Source of the DNA: Ruminococcus sp.
GTDB taxonomy: Bacteria; Bacillota; Clostridia; Oscillospirales; Ruminococcaceae
Assembly (NCBI GenBank): GCA_017542125.1
Contig: JAFXXU010000029.1
Coordinates: forward strand, 1 to 49,394
DNA length: 49,394 nucleotides
Direction of reading: 5' to 3'
In this document: piece by piece, positions 33,769 through 42,587 of the stretch
Layout: each line of letters opens with the position of its first letter
Numbering within the stretch: the first letter of the stretch is position 1
Made by a program: the position numbers and the translations under genes
Notes under the pieces: model-generated
What the model was told of the DNA's origin: nothing
What the model saw: the letters and a program-made list of their open reading frames with translations, nothing else
Databases searched by the model: none

Positions 33769-35250
33769 TTAACGATCCGTATTGTCCTGCCCCGGAAGAT
33801 GCCTGTCACCCATTGCCGCTCTCACCGCTTCATAAGCCCCGTTGTAGGTGCCCCGCTCCTTTGCGGCGATGATGTTTTCGCACATAAATCTGAGTATGCT
33901 CCCATCGCTTTGCAGGGCTCTCATCATTCCGATGATCTCCCTCGGAGTCTCACACTCAAAGGTGCCGTCGCCCAGCTCCGCAGCTCTGATCGCTCCCCAG
34001 GCCTCGTGCCCGCCCACGCGCTTTATCATCAGCTTGGGTACCGGGTAGAACGCCAGCTCCGAGGGCTTGGTGATCAGATGATCACAGGCTCTCATCAGCA
34101 GATTTGTGGAATAGACCGCCGCGAAGATATCCTTGTGGCAGAAGGCATGGATACCCGAGACTTCATTGTCCAGAGCCCTTTCGGCAAAGGACTTTGTTTC
34201 CGAAAAATCGTCGATGTGCTCTACGGAGAGCTCCTCCAGCTCGGGGAGCTTCTTCTTTATCGTTTCCCAGACTCCGAGGTGGTCGCCGAGGTTTATGAAC
34301 AGCGCCGCCTTGTTTTTCCTGATCCTCGGGATCAGCCACCTGATGATCGCAATAAAGATGTCCTGCTGGGCTCCCGCTCCGCCGATGGTCAGCAGATAGC
34401 GTTTTGCCTCGCCCCTGTCCTGACGCGCAAGTCTCCGTGCGCAGTCCTCCTCGATGTTTGAGACCAGCTCGTGGTCGATGTAGTGCCCCGTGAACCTGAT
34501 ATCCGCATCCTTCATTGGTCTGAGGATGCGCTTCTTGTCCATACCGCGCAGCACCTTGTAGCCCAGATAAGCCGATTGGGTCTGAACTGTATGCAGCGAG
34601 CCCTCGGAAAGGTGAAGAGCCATAGGCCAGTTGTCGGGGACGACGTTCACCACATTGGTGAGCCCCGCGTGTACGGCGGCCTGGGCAGGCCATACGTGGG
34701 TGGCCGCAAAGGGAATGTTTTTCGGGAGATCCCGGTAAAGCCCCGTCATCAGCTCAGAGACAGCCTGATCCGAGCAGTTGTAGGTCAGCTTGCGGAAGCC
34801 CTCACTGTTGATGGGCTCCCACACCAGCTTGTTGAACAGCCGGCTCTTCTGCGAAAGCCTGGAGCCCAGAGAGTAAAGCTCGTTCTGCGCCGAGATCATA
34901 TTTGTCGCAGCAGTTCCCTCAAAGGAATTGAGGTCGAACCAGTAGGGCGTCAGCCCCATTGAATTCGCCGCTGAGGCTATGGCCATAGAGATCCGGTAAT
35001 GACCGAAGCCCATCCTGATGTTGCCGATGACTATGCTCTTTGCAGGGTCGAGCTCCAAAGGTTCGTCCGAGAGCACAAGGTTCTTTACTCCCAGGGCTTC
35101 GCCTATGACAGCGTTATCCACCGCTGCAAGGTGATAGACCTTTTCTCTGTCATCACCGTATTTCTTTGCAAAGGAGCGCTGCTTTTTCTGCGCAGCCTTA
35201 ACATCTCTTTTCTTCATTCTGTTCCCGAATATGACCGACGATCTGTCCAT
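33769..35250 (-). CDS. GT-B glycosyltransferase resembling MurG/MGDG synthases
   Basis: A 493-residue protein; start MDRSSVIF is chosen because CAGGAGGAACAGCT precedes it. The N-terminal half has SIVIGNIRMGFGHYRISMAIA (about 77-97), like the glycine-histidine loop of MurG and diacylglycerol glucosyltransferases, and NVVPDNWPMALHL. The C-terminal half has the nucleotide-sugar site LITKPSELAFYPVPKLMI and GGHEAWGAIRAAELG. No membrane span is seen. The first 75 residues are extra and basic. Acceptor and sugar donor are unknown. It is divergent from the TetR-GPH-GH36 operon, with the operator palindrome between, so it may share its regulation. Confidence 0.65.
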   Translation of the reverse strand: MDRSSVIFGNRMKKRDVKAAQKKQRSFAKKYGDDREKVYHLAAVDNAVIGEALGVKNLVLSDEPLELDPAKSIVIGNIRMGFGHYRISMAIASAANSMGLTPYWFDLNSFEGTAATNMISAQNELYSLGSRLSQKSRLFNKLVWEPINSEGFRKLTYNCSDQAVSELMTGLYRDLPKNIPFAATHVWPAQAAVHAGLTNVVNVVPDNWPMALHLSEGSLHTVQTQSAYLGYKVLRGMDKKRILRPMKDADIRFTGHYIDHELVSNIEEDCARRLARQDRGEAKRYLLTIGGAGAQQDIFIAIIRWLIPRIRKNKAALFINLGDHLGVWETIKKKLPELEELSVEHIDDFSETKSFAERALDNEVSGIHAFCHKDIFAAVYSTNLLMRACDHLITKPSELAFYPVPKLMIKRVGGHEAWGAIRAAELGDGTFECETPREIIGMMRALQSDGSILRFMCENIIAAKERGTYNGAYEAVRAAMGDRHLPGQDNTDR

Positions 35251-35305
35251 AGCTGTTCCTCCTGTCAGGATAATGCGTATTTTTGTATTATTCACAAAAA
35301 AACTC

Positions 35306-35370
35306 TTGACAAAACCTCATTTGTGTGATACACTGTTTATCAAGGCGATAGTCATCATATCACCTTGATA
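35306..35370 (+). promoter_or_regulatory. TetR-operon promoter with palindromic operator
   Basis: TTGACA (35306-35311), 17-bp spacer, TACACT (35329-35334). Immediately downstream lie arms TATCAAGGCGATA (35338-35350) and TATCACCTTGATA (35358-35370), 12 of 13 positions symmetric around a 7-base centre. The palindrome over the start site is the expected place for TetR autorepression. A possible leftward promoter (TTGTCA, TAATAC) for the glycosyltransferase overlaps the same region. Confidence 0.7.
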
Positions 35371-35402
35371 GTAATTCTATCACAGAATGGAGAGTTTGTC
35401 AA

Positions 35403-36062
35403 GTGGAATATAAAAAAATAATTGAAAATGCCCGCAACGACAGGATGCAGGACGCTGTGGAGGTCACAGCCAGGATGCTCCTGGAGCGGGATGTGTTCGA
35501 GCTCAAGATGAACGATATCGCCCTTGAATGCGATATCGGCGTGGCCTCCCTCTACCGCTATTTCGGAACAAAAGCCAGCCTTGTGGTCAAGGCGGGCTGC
35601 CTGCTCTGGAAGTCGGTAAGATCGCTGTTCGACGGCGTATTTGAGTGCGACTACTATCAGGAAAAGGACGGCCTGGGCAGGCTGCTGGAGCTGATGAAGG
35701 TCTTCAAGGTACTCTATATCTCCCATAAGGATTTCCTGCGGTTCCTCGACAGCTTTGACCGCTATATAGTCTCCGAGAACATCAGCTCCGAGGATATGCA
35801 GGTCTACCGCGCCAGCGTTATGGATTTCTATACTCTCTTTGAGGACGCCTATAATAAAGGCGTCAGCGACGGCTCCCTGAAGCCGGATGTGGATTTTCAG
35901 ACCCTCTACCTCTCGCTGACCCACGCCCTTATGCTTATGAGTGAGAAATTCTCCCGCGGGGATATCTTCGCCGGCGAGAATGAGCACGCCGAAAAGGAAC
36001 TTGATTTTATGATAGGTATGGCAGTAGAGTATCTCCGCAACAAAAAGGAGGAGCAGTTATGA
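35403..36062 (+). CDS. TetR-family regulator
   Basis: A 219-residue regulator. Residues about 10-60 form the TetR helix-turn-helix: MNDIALECDIGVASLYRYFGTKASLV. The C-terminal 150 residues are the helical ligand-binding domain. The start is GTG with TGGAGAG upstream. Its stop overlaps the MFS gene by 4 bp (TTATGA). It probably represses the alpha-galactoside operon and itself through the palindrome at 35338-35370; the inducer would be a galactoside or a product of it. Confidence 0.88.
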   Translation: MEYKKIIENARNDRMQDAVEVTARMLLERDVFELKMNDIALECDIGVASLYRYFGTKASLVVKAGCLLWKSVRSLFDGVFECDYYQEKDGLGRLLELMKVFKVLYISHKDFLRFLDSFDRYIVSENISSEDMQVYRASVMDFYTLFEDAYNKGVSDGSLKPDVDFQTLYLSLTHALMLMSEKFSRGDIFAGENEHAEKELDFMIGMAVEYLRNKKEEQL

Positions 36063-37426
36063 AAAAGATAACCAATAAGGTCCTTTGGATATTTGCTATC
36101 GGTCAGCTGGGCTGGTCGATGCTCTCGGGCATAGTTTCAAACTGGCTCGTGTTCTTCTATATGCCAGAAGAGAAAGAGCTTATCGAGAACGGCCGCTCAA
36201 CCTTCATAACCCAGGAGGCTATATTCTTAGGGCTTACAGTCATAGGCGTTATCACAGCCATAGGCCGTCTCTTCGATGCTGTCACCGACCCGATGATCGC
36301 CTCGAAGTCCGACCGCTCCTGCCACAAGGACGGCAGACGCATACCCTTTATGCGTGCCATAGCCGTGCCCTTTGCGGCTGTGACGGTGCTGGTGTTCGTT
36401 TCCCCCGTCAGCGGCGAATCCTGGATCAACAACGGCTTCCTGCTGGTAACGCTCCTGCTGTTCTATCTCTTTATGACTATCTACTGCACCCCCTATAACG
36501 CCCTGCTCCCCGAGCTGGGACGTGACCCCAAGGACAGGATAAATGTTTCGACCTATATCTCGGTGACCTTCTTCGTGGGCAACGCCATAAGCTATCTGGT
36601 GCCGAACATCGCCGGGATATTCCGCGACGCCATGGGCTACGAGAATTCTTTCAGGCTCACGGTAGGCATACTTGCAGCTGTTGCAGCGGTATGTATGCTG
36701 GTGCCCGTTTTCGGCATCAGGGAAAAGGACTATGTTGACACCACCCCCTCTGAGACCCCGGCCTTCGCATCCCTTACCAAGACCTTCAAGAACAAGGAGT
36801 TCCGCAAGTTCGTGGCCTCGGATATATTCTACTGGGTAGCCCTCACTATGTTCCAGACCGGGCTTTCCTTCTACATCACCACCCTCATCGGCCTCGGAGA
36901 GGACAAGACCTTTATGCTCTTTGCGATAATGACAGTGATGAGCCTGGTGTTCTATGCTCCGGTAAATATCTTTGCGAAGAAGCTGGGCAAGAAAAAGCTC
37001 GTTATCGCGGCATTCGTATTTTTCAGCTTTGTATTCCTGTTCACAGCCTTTGCAGGTATGCTGGGCCTGCCGAAAATGGTCAACGGAATAATGATCTCCG
37101 TGCTGGCATCTGTTCCCATGGCTGTCCTCGGCATACTTCCCCAGGCTATCGTTGCCGACGTTGCACAGGCTGACGGCATAAAGACCGGCGAGAGCCGCGA
37201 GGGTATGTTCTTTGCGGCAAGGACCTTTGCAATGAAGCTAGGTCAGGCGCTGGCAATGGTGCTCTTCACCTCCATCAAGGGCATAGGCTCCGACGGCCTG
37301 GGTCTGCGCATCACCGCAGCGGCGGCAGCAGTCCTCTGCCTGATCGGCGGAGTGATCCTCGGCCTCTACAGAGAGAAGGATGTCACCGGCGTGATCAATG
37401 AACACATCGAGGCTGAGGAACAGTAA
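36059..37426 (+). CDS. GPH-family sugar:cation symporter
   Basis: A 455-residue membrane protein of the glycoside-pentoside-hexuronide (MelB-like) branch of the MFS. About twelve hydrophobic segments are visible, with the family motif after helix 2: IGRLFDAVTDPMIASKSDRS, and PYNALLPEL in the middle. It probably imports an alpha-galactoside such as melibiose or a raffinose-type sugar, or a galactosylated glycan fragment, with a cation. It lies between the TetR and GH36 genes. Confidence 0.9.
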   Translation: MKKITNKVLWIFAIGQLGWSMLSGIVSNWLVFFYMPEEKELIENGRSTFITQEAIFLGLTVIGVITAIGRLFDAVTDPMIASKSDRSCHKDGRRIPFMRAIAVPFAAVTVLVFVSPVSGESWINNGFLLVTLLLFYLFMTIYCTPYNALLPELGRDPKDRINVSTYISVTFFVGNAISYLVPNIAGIFRDAMGYENSFRLTVGILAAVAAVCMLVPVFGIREKDYVDTTPSETPAFASLTKTFKNKEFRKFVASDIFYWVALTMFQTGLSFYITTLIGLGEDKTFMLFAIMTVMSLVFYAPVNIFAKKLGKKKLVIAAFVFFSFVFLFTAFAGMLGLPKMVNGIMISVLASVPMAVLGILPQAIVADVAQADGIKTGESREGMFFAARTFAMKLGQALAMVLFTSIKGIGSDGLGLRITAAAAAVLCLIGGVILGLYREKDVTGVINEHIEAEEQ

Positions 37427-37444
37427 CGAAAGGAGAGTCCCGGT

Positions 37445-39103
37445 TTGGCAGACAGATCATTTACACCAGTTGCGATAATCAGAGCGGGAAGCGCTGTGGT
37501 AAAGTTCACCGACAGCTATGACGGCAGCCGCTTCTCGGCCTCCCTCACCTATGAAAACGACAGGCTCACTCTTGCTGTGGCACCCAAGGAGCCCATGATC
37601 TTTGATGAGCTGTCGGTGGTGGGCTTTGCCGAGGTCTCTGAGCAGGACAGGATCTTTATGAACGGCTATCAGTCCTGGACGGACAGCCGCGAGCTGACGG
37701 TAAACGACAGAATGGTGGGCATCGACCACATCCCCGCCCCTATAGTCAAAAAATACAGCTTCGATAAATACGGCGACTACGGCTTTACCCGCTACACCGT
37801 CAAAAGAGGTGTGCTCCACGGCTGGACTTACGCTTATATCCGCAGCGATCTGGGCTTCAGGCTGGTGGGCTCCCTCTCCGAGAGATGCGGCTTCACAAGA
37901 ATAAAGCTGCTCACAGACAAGCAGCGCATAAAGCTCTCCCGGGAGTGCGAGGGAGCGATCTATTACGAGCCCTTCAACGCCATCGACTGCGCCTTGCTCT
38001 CCGGCTCCGAGAAGGAGGTCTTTGACCGCTGGCAGGAGATGTGCGGCACATCCGCTGACAGAGAGAAGCTACCGCTCCTCAGAGGCTATACCAGCTGGTA
38101 CAGGCACTATCAGGATATCTCCCAGGAAAAGCTGGAGCACGACCTGGATGCCCTCATCGCGTCGGATATGCCCGCAGATATCTTCCAGATCGACGACGGC
38201 TATCAGACTGCTGTTGGTGACTGGCTGTCCATAGACAGCAGCAAATTCCCCGAGGGCATTAAGCCCCTTGCCGACCGCATTCACAGCGAAGGGCTGAAAG
38301 CAGGGCTTTGGCTGGCTCCCTTCGTCTGCGAAAGGGGATCTGCATTGTTCAGGGATCACCCCGGCTGGATAATGCGAGATGCCGACGGGAAGCCCCTCTC
38401 CGCTGGCTGCAACTGGAGCGGCAGCTATGCTCTGGACATCTACAACGATGAGGTAAGGGCATATCTGCGGCAGGTGTTCGATACGGTGCTGAATGACTGG
38501 GGCTTCGACCTGGTGAAGCTGGATTTCCTCTACGCTGCCTGCATACGTCCCGTCAACGGCAGGAGCCGGGGACAGGTGATGTGCGAGGCTATGGACTTCC
38601 TGCGGGAGCTCTGCGGCGATAAGCTCATCCTTGCCTGCGGAGTGCCCCTCGGAGCTGCCTTCGGCAAGGCGGACTACTGCCGGATAGGCTGCGATGTGGG
38701 TCTCAGCTGGAACGATAACCCCTTTATGCGCCAGACTCACCGTGAGCGGGTCTCCACCAGGAACTCTATGTTAAACACTATCTTCCGCCGTCAGCTGAAC
38801 GGCAGGTTTTTCCGGAACGACCCGGATGTGTTCCTGATGAGGGACAAGAACATCTCCCTTTCCGGCCATCAGAAACAAAGCCTTGCCCTGGTGAACCACC
38901 TGCTGGGCAGCGTGCTGTTCACCTCGGACGATGTGAGCGCATACGGCAAGAAGCAGATAGAGGCTGTCGAAAGATCAAAGCGCTATATCGGCGCCGAGAT
39001 CACTTATGCCGACATCACCAGCGGGCTTGTAAAGATCAAGGGCATCTGCCGCAGCAAAGAGTTCACCTTCCGCATAGATATGACCGACGGAAGGCTGTTA
39101 TAA
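37445..39103 (+). CDS. GH36 alpha-galactosidase
   Basis: A 552-residue glycoside hydrolase. Start codon TTG with AAAGGAGAG upstream. The N-terminal beta domain (1-190) is followed by the (beta/alpha)8 barrel: IFQIDDGYQ, AGLWLAPF, nucleophile Asp360 in VKLDFLY, acid/base Asp417 in GCDVGLSW. It is shorter than typical 720-residue Aga/MelA enzymes and lacks a signal peptide, so it works in the cytosol on sugars brought in by the symporter. Specificity could be alpha-galactose or alpha-N-acetylgalactosamine; GH36 includes both. Confidence 0.9.
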   Translation: MADRSFTPVAIIRAGSAVVKFTDSYDGSRFSASLTYENDRLTLAVAPKEPMIFDELSVVGFAEVSEQDRIFMNGYQSWTDSRELTVNDRMVGIDHIPAPIVKKYSFDKYGDYGFTRYTVKRGVLHGWTYAYIRSDLGFRLVGSLSERCGFTRIKLLTDKQRIKLSRECEGAIYYEPFNAIDCALLSGSEKEVFDRWQEMCGTSADREKLPLLRGYTSWYRHYQDISQEKLEHDLDALIASDMPADIFQIDDGYQTAVGDWLSIDSSKFPEGIKPLADRIHSEGLKAGLWLAPFVCERGSALFRDHPGWIMRDADGKPLSAGCNWSGSYALDIYNDEVRAYLRQVFDTVLNDWGFDLVKLDFLYAACIRPVNGRSRGQVMCEAMDFLRELCGDKLILACGVPLGAAFGKADYCRIGCDVGLSWNDNPFMRQTHRERVSTRNSMLNTIFRRQLNGRFFRNDPDVFLMRDKNISLSGHQKQSLALVNHLLGSVLFTSDDVSAYGKKQIEAVERSKRYIGAEITYADITSGLVKIKGICRSKEFTFRIDMTDGRLL

Positions 39104-39110
39104 AACGAAA

Positions 39111-39146
39111 AACAAGAGGCCGCAGTCAGCAGCCTCTTGTTTTGTT
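39111..39146. terminator. Bidirectional terminator between GH36 and HAD genes
   Basis: AACAAGAGGC (39111-39120) pairs with GCCTCTTGTT (39132-39141), followed by TTGTT; the reverse side has a run of A/T (TTTTTCGTTTT on the minus strand). Confidence 0.85.
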
Positions 39147-39151
39147 ATCAC

Positions 39152-40039
39152 TTATGCTTTCTCATTCGCAGCACGATCCCGCTTGCATTCATAATGGATG
39201 CTCTCAAGGGTCTCGTTCGTCTCGGTGCGGTCTATGATGGCTTTTACCAGCCTGTCCAGCTCCGTGCCCTCGGAGTAATCTGCGGGGGCGAAATATCTTA
39301 TCCTGTTGTCGCGGAGCATCTTGTATACCTTGCGCTTATCCGCGGTCTCGCTGTTGTATATGCCGATGGAATGCCCGCCGTTGGTGTTCACCAGCTTCAT
39401 GCAGGGAATATCGGTGTCGCTGTCTCCGATGTAGACGATGTTTCTGAAAGGCACACGGAGATCCTCGGGGGCAAAGTATTCGTTCACGCCGGGGTCGTTC
39501 ACATCAAGTACGCCCTTTTCTATCCTGAAAAGGAACTGGGTCTTGTTGGTGTAGTTGACCACCTGTGCAGGCCAGACGGCAACCCCACGCTCGTTGTAAT
39601 AGAATGAGCTTGCATATATGCGCTCGAAGGCTCCGGCCTTAGCCACAGATGTCCCCTCGATCATTTCCTTCAGCCCCGAGGAGATTATGTAGTGCTCAAC
39701 GATGACCCCGTGCTCCCCGCCGTACTGCCTGATACGTTCAAACCAGCTCTCCACCCCCGGGAACAGCGCCACCTTTGAGCCGTATTCCTCAAGCTTCCTG
39801 CGGCTGAATATCTCTCTGCCCTCGGCCTCCTGCTTCATCATATACATATATGCAAGGTTTGAGTCCATATCGCCGCTCTCGGCAAGTTTATTCGTCTCTC
39901 TCCAGAAGGATCTGACATCGCCGTCATAGACCTTCTGTATATATCCCTGCGCCTGCATATCATCGGGCGAAAGGGTCTTGTCAAAATCATAGCATATGGC
40001 CAGCACGGGTTTGGCTTCCTTGACTTTTCTTTCGTACAT
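39152..40039 (-). CDS. HAD-superfamily phosphatase
   Basis: A 295-residue protein. Start MYERKV is used, because GGGAGG precedes it and an upstream in-frame ATG lies inside the promoter -10. Motif I is CYDFDKTLS with nucleophile Asp; motif IV is IGDSDTDIPCM. Motif II serine lies in YIISSGLKEMI. The insert between motif I and II is large and helical (about 90 residues), typical of phosphoserine-phosphatase-like C1 caps. The substrate is unknown. Single gene with its own promoter. Confidence 0.83.
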   Translation of the reverse strand: MYERKVKEAKPVLAICYDFDKTLSPDDMQAQGYIQKVYDGDVRSFWRETNKLAESGDMDSNLAYMYMMKQEAEGREIFSRRKLEEYGSKVALFPGVESWFERIRQYGGEHGVIVEHYIISSGLKEMIEGTSVAKAGAFERIYASSFYYNERGVAVWPAQVVNYTNKTQFLFRIEKGVLDVNDPGVNEYFAPEDLRVPFRNIVYIGDSDTDIPCMKLVNTNGGHSIGIYNSETADKRKVYKMLRDNRIRYFAPADYSEGTELDRLVKAIIDRTETNETLESIHYECKRDRAANEKA

Positions 40040-40070
40040 TTCACAGACCTCCCTCTGCTCTTCTTGCATC

Positions 40071-40099
40071 ATTATATCGTTTTTTGATTACAATGTCAA
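40071..40099 (-). promoter_or_regulatory. Promoter of the HAD phosphatase gene
   Basis: Minus strand: TTGACA (40094-40099), 17-bp spacer, TATAAT (40071-40076). The -10 lies over the upstream ATG, which excludes that ATG as start. Confidence 0.75.
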
Positions 40100-40134
40100 T
40101 GCTTTGCCCGCAGACCCGCGATCACATAGCTTGA

Positions 40135-40163
40135 ACCCGGCCGGACAGTCCGTCAGGCCGGGT
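40135..40163 (-). other. GC-rich hairpin downstream of the transglutaminase gene
   Basis: ACCCGGCC (40135-40142) pairs with GGCCGGGT (40156-40163). There is no U run on the minus strand, so termination is uncertain. It may be the original 3' structure of the transglutaminase operon, now moved away from the stop codon by repeat copy 4. The gap 40040-40367 contains only the HAD promoter, this hairpin and that repeat. Confidence 0.4.
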
Positions 40164-40174
40164 CGTTATCTTTA

Positions 40175-40363
40175 GGCAACACCGCACAACCCGCGGCTGA
40201 CGCCTCTGCACGCCATCTGATTGCCAGCTTTCCGTCATTATTACCGTGTCAACTTGTTGACACTATTCTCCTTGCCGGGCGCCAGCCCGCCTGCGTCGAA
40301 TTCAGGCAATCTGACGAAAACCTGGACTTCGCATCTGACGCACAGGGGTCGTGCGGTGTTGCC
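40175..40363 (+). mobile_element. Mobile repeat copy 4 (189 bp, MITE-like)
   Basis: Complete copy with the same termini, flanked by TTTA on both sides (40171-40174, 40364-40367). Internally it differs from copies 2 and 3 around 40220-40275, where it has a different hairpin-forming block (GTCAACTTGTTGAC). It inserted directly behind the stop codon of the transglutaminase gene. Confidence 0.85.
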
Positions 40364-40367
40364 TTTA

Positions 40368-42587
40368 TCATCTGTCCCCGATAAGGATCATCAGGCGGTT
40401 CCTTAGCCGGCGCTTCTTTGCCAGCCTGCGGAGAGCCCGGGCGGTCTGCTCCGCCGAGCGCAGCTCCTCCTCGGTCAGCGAAAAGTCGGAATAAAGCACC
40501 CTTTCATATACGGGTATAAAGCCTGTGTGCTCCTTGAGCTGCTGATCATCCGAGGCAGTTATCCTCCCGGAGTATTCGGACAGGGTCTCACCCTCCTCCA
40601 GCGGCAGCCCCAGATACCCGATATAGCGTATGCATTGCTGCGCCAGATATCTGAACTTGTCATAGCTGCTCATACGCCTGTATCGCTTTGCCGCCAGAGC
40701 GCGGCTCACCGCATAGAACAGCAGCAGGAAGCTTATCACTCCCAGGGAGGGGATAATGAATATCAGCGGGCTGATGCCCGACTTCTCGTCCTCGGTCTCT
40801 CCGGCAATAGCGGCGGAATCGGGGGGCGTGATGTCAATATCGAGCTGTGCGTTCCAATTCTCCGGCAGGGAAGCGTTCCTATCATCTACCTCCCAGCCCG
40901 CAGGGACGGAGTAGCCCGGCGTAGGCTCAAATGCCACCCAGCCCACGTTGTCAAAGTAGACCTCCGGCCAGGCGTGAGCCTCGTTCTCCCTTACGGTGAC
41001 GGTGCTGCCGGAGCCTTTCTTGACAGAATAGCCCTGTACCTGCCGGCAAGGGATGCCCATTTCATTGGCCATAAGCACGAAGGCTGTGGAATAGTGCATA
41101 CAGTAGCCCTTCTGCGAGGTGAAGAGGAAATAGTCAAGGAAGCTTTCAGCGTCGGTGACAGAGTCAGGGAAGGCTCCGCAGTCCCTTGAATAATCCATTT
41201 GGTTCAGGAAGGCCTCCAGCCTTTTGGCGGTCTCGTATCTGCCCGACGAGCCGCTCTGTATCCTGTCAAGTATCTCAGCCACTTTGTCGGATACCCCGCA
41301 GGGGCGGCAGTATTTCTCGTAGACCGTCTTTCGGTATTCCTGATAGTCTGCAAAGGAGAGCCCCGCCTTGCCGGATACTCCCTCCGCAGCCGCAGCTGCC
41401 GTCCATTCGCTTTCGGTAAGAGGCTCTGCATTGTCCAGCAGCTCCTTCAGCGACGGGTTGTCGTAATTGAGCAGGAAGCAGGATATCCGGTAGTTATCCT
41501 TGTAGCCCAGGCTCTTGTCCGAGATAAGGCTGCCGCTGCGCTCGCTCATAGCGAGGCTCTTTTCCCTTGAAGCATCCAGCCTGATCTTTGCGGGTGCGAA
41601 GATGTATCTCGTGTTGTAAAAGCGGGTCTCAAAGCTCATCTCCGTACCCTTGAGGTAATCGTACAGGGAGGAGGATGCAAACTTCCTGACAGCTGCCGAG
41701 GTCTCCACGGTGTCCGTCACTCTGTAGCTGCTTTCGGTGCTGTTGTCGAAGACCCAGTTGAGGCCCCTGAACTCTCCGCTCATACAGCCCACCAGCCTGA
41801 ATTCCTTTATCGAGGTGTTGTTGACGGTGATGAAAAGGACTTCATCGTTATTGCTGCTGAGCCCCGAAAGGAAGCCTCCCTCGTCGGAGAAGCCTATCAT
41901 CCCGTAATCCTCGGAGCTGTCGGAGCCGAAGCCGAAGAGCCTGCTGAAATAGGATATGGTCTTGTTGAAAATATCCTTTGCGAACTCCCAGCCGAAGGGC
42001 TCGGCAGGGGCGGGGATCAGGTAAACGATCAGGCACAGCGCCGCGAGGAAGGGTGCTGTCCTGGTGATGTGGCCGTCAGTTTCGGGGCTGCCGCTCTTGA
42101 CCCATCTCCTTTGTATCTCCTCCGTCAGACGGATAAGCACCACAAAGCAGATCAGCGCAAAGATCTCCTTGCTCACACCCAGCTCCTTTACGGTTATCCC
42201 CGCCAGAGCGTAAGCAAGAAAGCCCAGGGCGGCAGCACGCCGCAGCCAGATGTTCTTATACATTATCAGCCCGGCTGCCGTTGCCCCGATGCAGAAGCAG
42301 ATAAGCCATATGACCCAGAAGTGCTTCTCAAAGAACACCTGCCGGTGCTCTTCCCCTGCGGCAAGCAGGAGCCCCACCGTGAACACGGCTACTATGCCTG
42401 TGCTGCGCAGCCTGTTTTTAAGCTTCATATTCCGCAGGGCGATCAGCCATAGGGTGAAGGCGGTGCAGATCATAAAAGCGGGTAAGCTCCGCTGGGGGAT
42501 CCCGGCATAGGAGCCGAAGATCAGCATGGAGAGCAGCGAAAGGGGCAGGATGTTTACTGCGTCGAAAAGTGTGCTCATCATACTCAT
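40368..42587 (-). CDS. TgpA-type membrane transglutaminase-like protein
   Basis: A 739-residue membrane protein. Residues 1-205 hold about six hydrophobic segments. An extracytoplasmic part follows (about 210-600), with the transglutaminase core: nucleophile Cys in QKGYCMHYST and His in NEAHAWPEVYFDNVGWVAFEPTPGY. One more membrane span lies near 620-645 (SPLIFIIPSLGVISFLLLF), then a cytosolic DUF4129-like tail. Proteins of this layout are encoded with MoxR and DUF58 partners and are thought to act at the cell envelope. The start ATG overlaps the DUF58 stop by 4 bp. Confidence 0.88.
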   Translation of the reverse strand: MSMMSTLFDAVNILPLSLLSMLIFGSYAGIPQRSLPAFMICTAFTLWLIALRNMKLKNRLRSTGIVAVFTVGLLLAAGEEHRQVFFEKHFWVIWLICFCIGATAAGLIMYKNIWLRRAAALGFLAYALAGITVKELGVSKEIFALICFVVLIRLTEEIQRRWVKSGSPETDGHITRTAPFLAALCLIVYLIPAPAEPFGWEFAKDIFNKTISYFSRLFGFGSDSSEDYGMIGFSDEGGFLSGLSSNNDEVLFITVNNTSIKEFRLVGCMSGEFRGLNWVFDNSTESSYRVTDTVETSAAVRKFASSSLYDYLKGTEMSFETRFYNTRYIFAPAKIRLDASREKSLAMSERSGSLISDKSLGYKDNYRISCFLLNYDNPSLKELLDNAEPLTESEWTAAAAAEGVSGKAGLSFADYQEYRKTVYEKYCRPCGVSDKVAEILDRIQSGSSGRYETAKRLEAFLNQMDYSRDCGAFPDSVTDAESFLDYFLFTSQKGYCMHYSTAFVLMANEMGIPCRQVQGYSVKKGSGSTVTVRENEAHAWPEVYFDNVGWVAFEPTPGYSVPAGWEVDDRNASLPENWNAQLDIDITPPDSAAIAGETEDEKSGISPLIFIIPSLGVISFLLLFYAVSRALAAKRYRRMSSYDKFRYLAQQCIRYIGYLGLPLEEGETLSEYSGRITASDDQQLKEHTGFIPVYERVLYSDFSLTEEELRSAEQTARALRRLAKKRRLRNRLMILIGDR

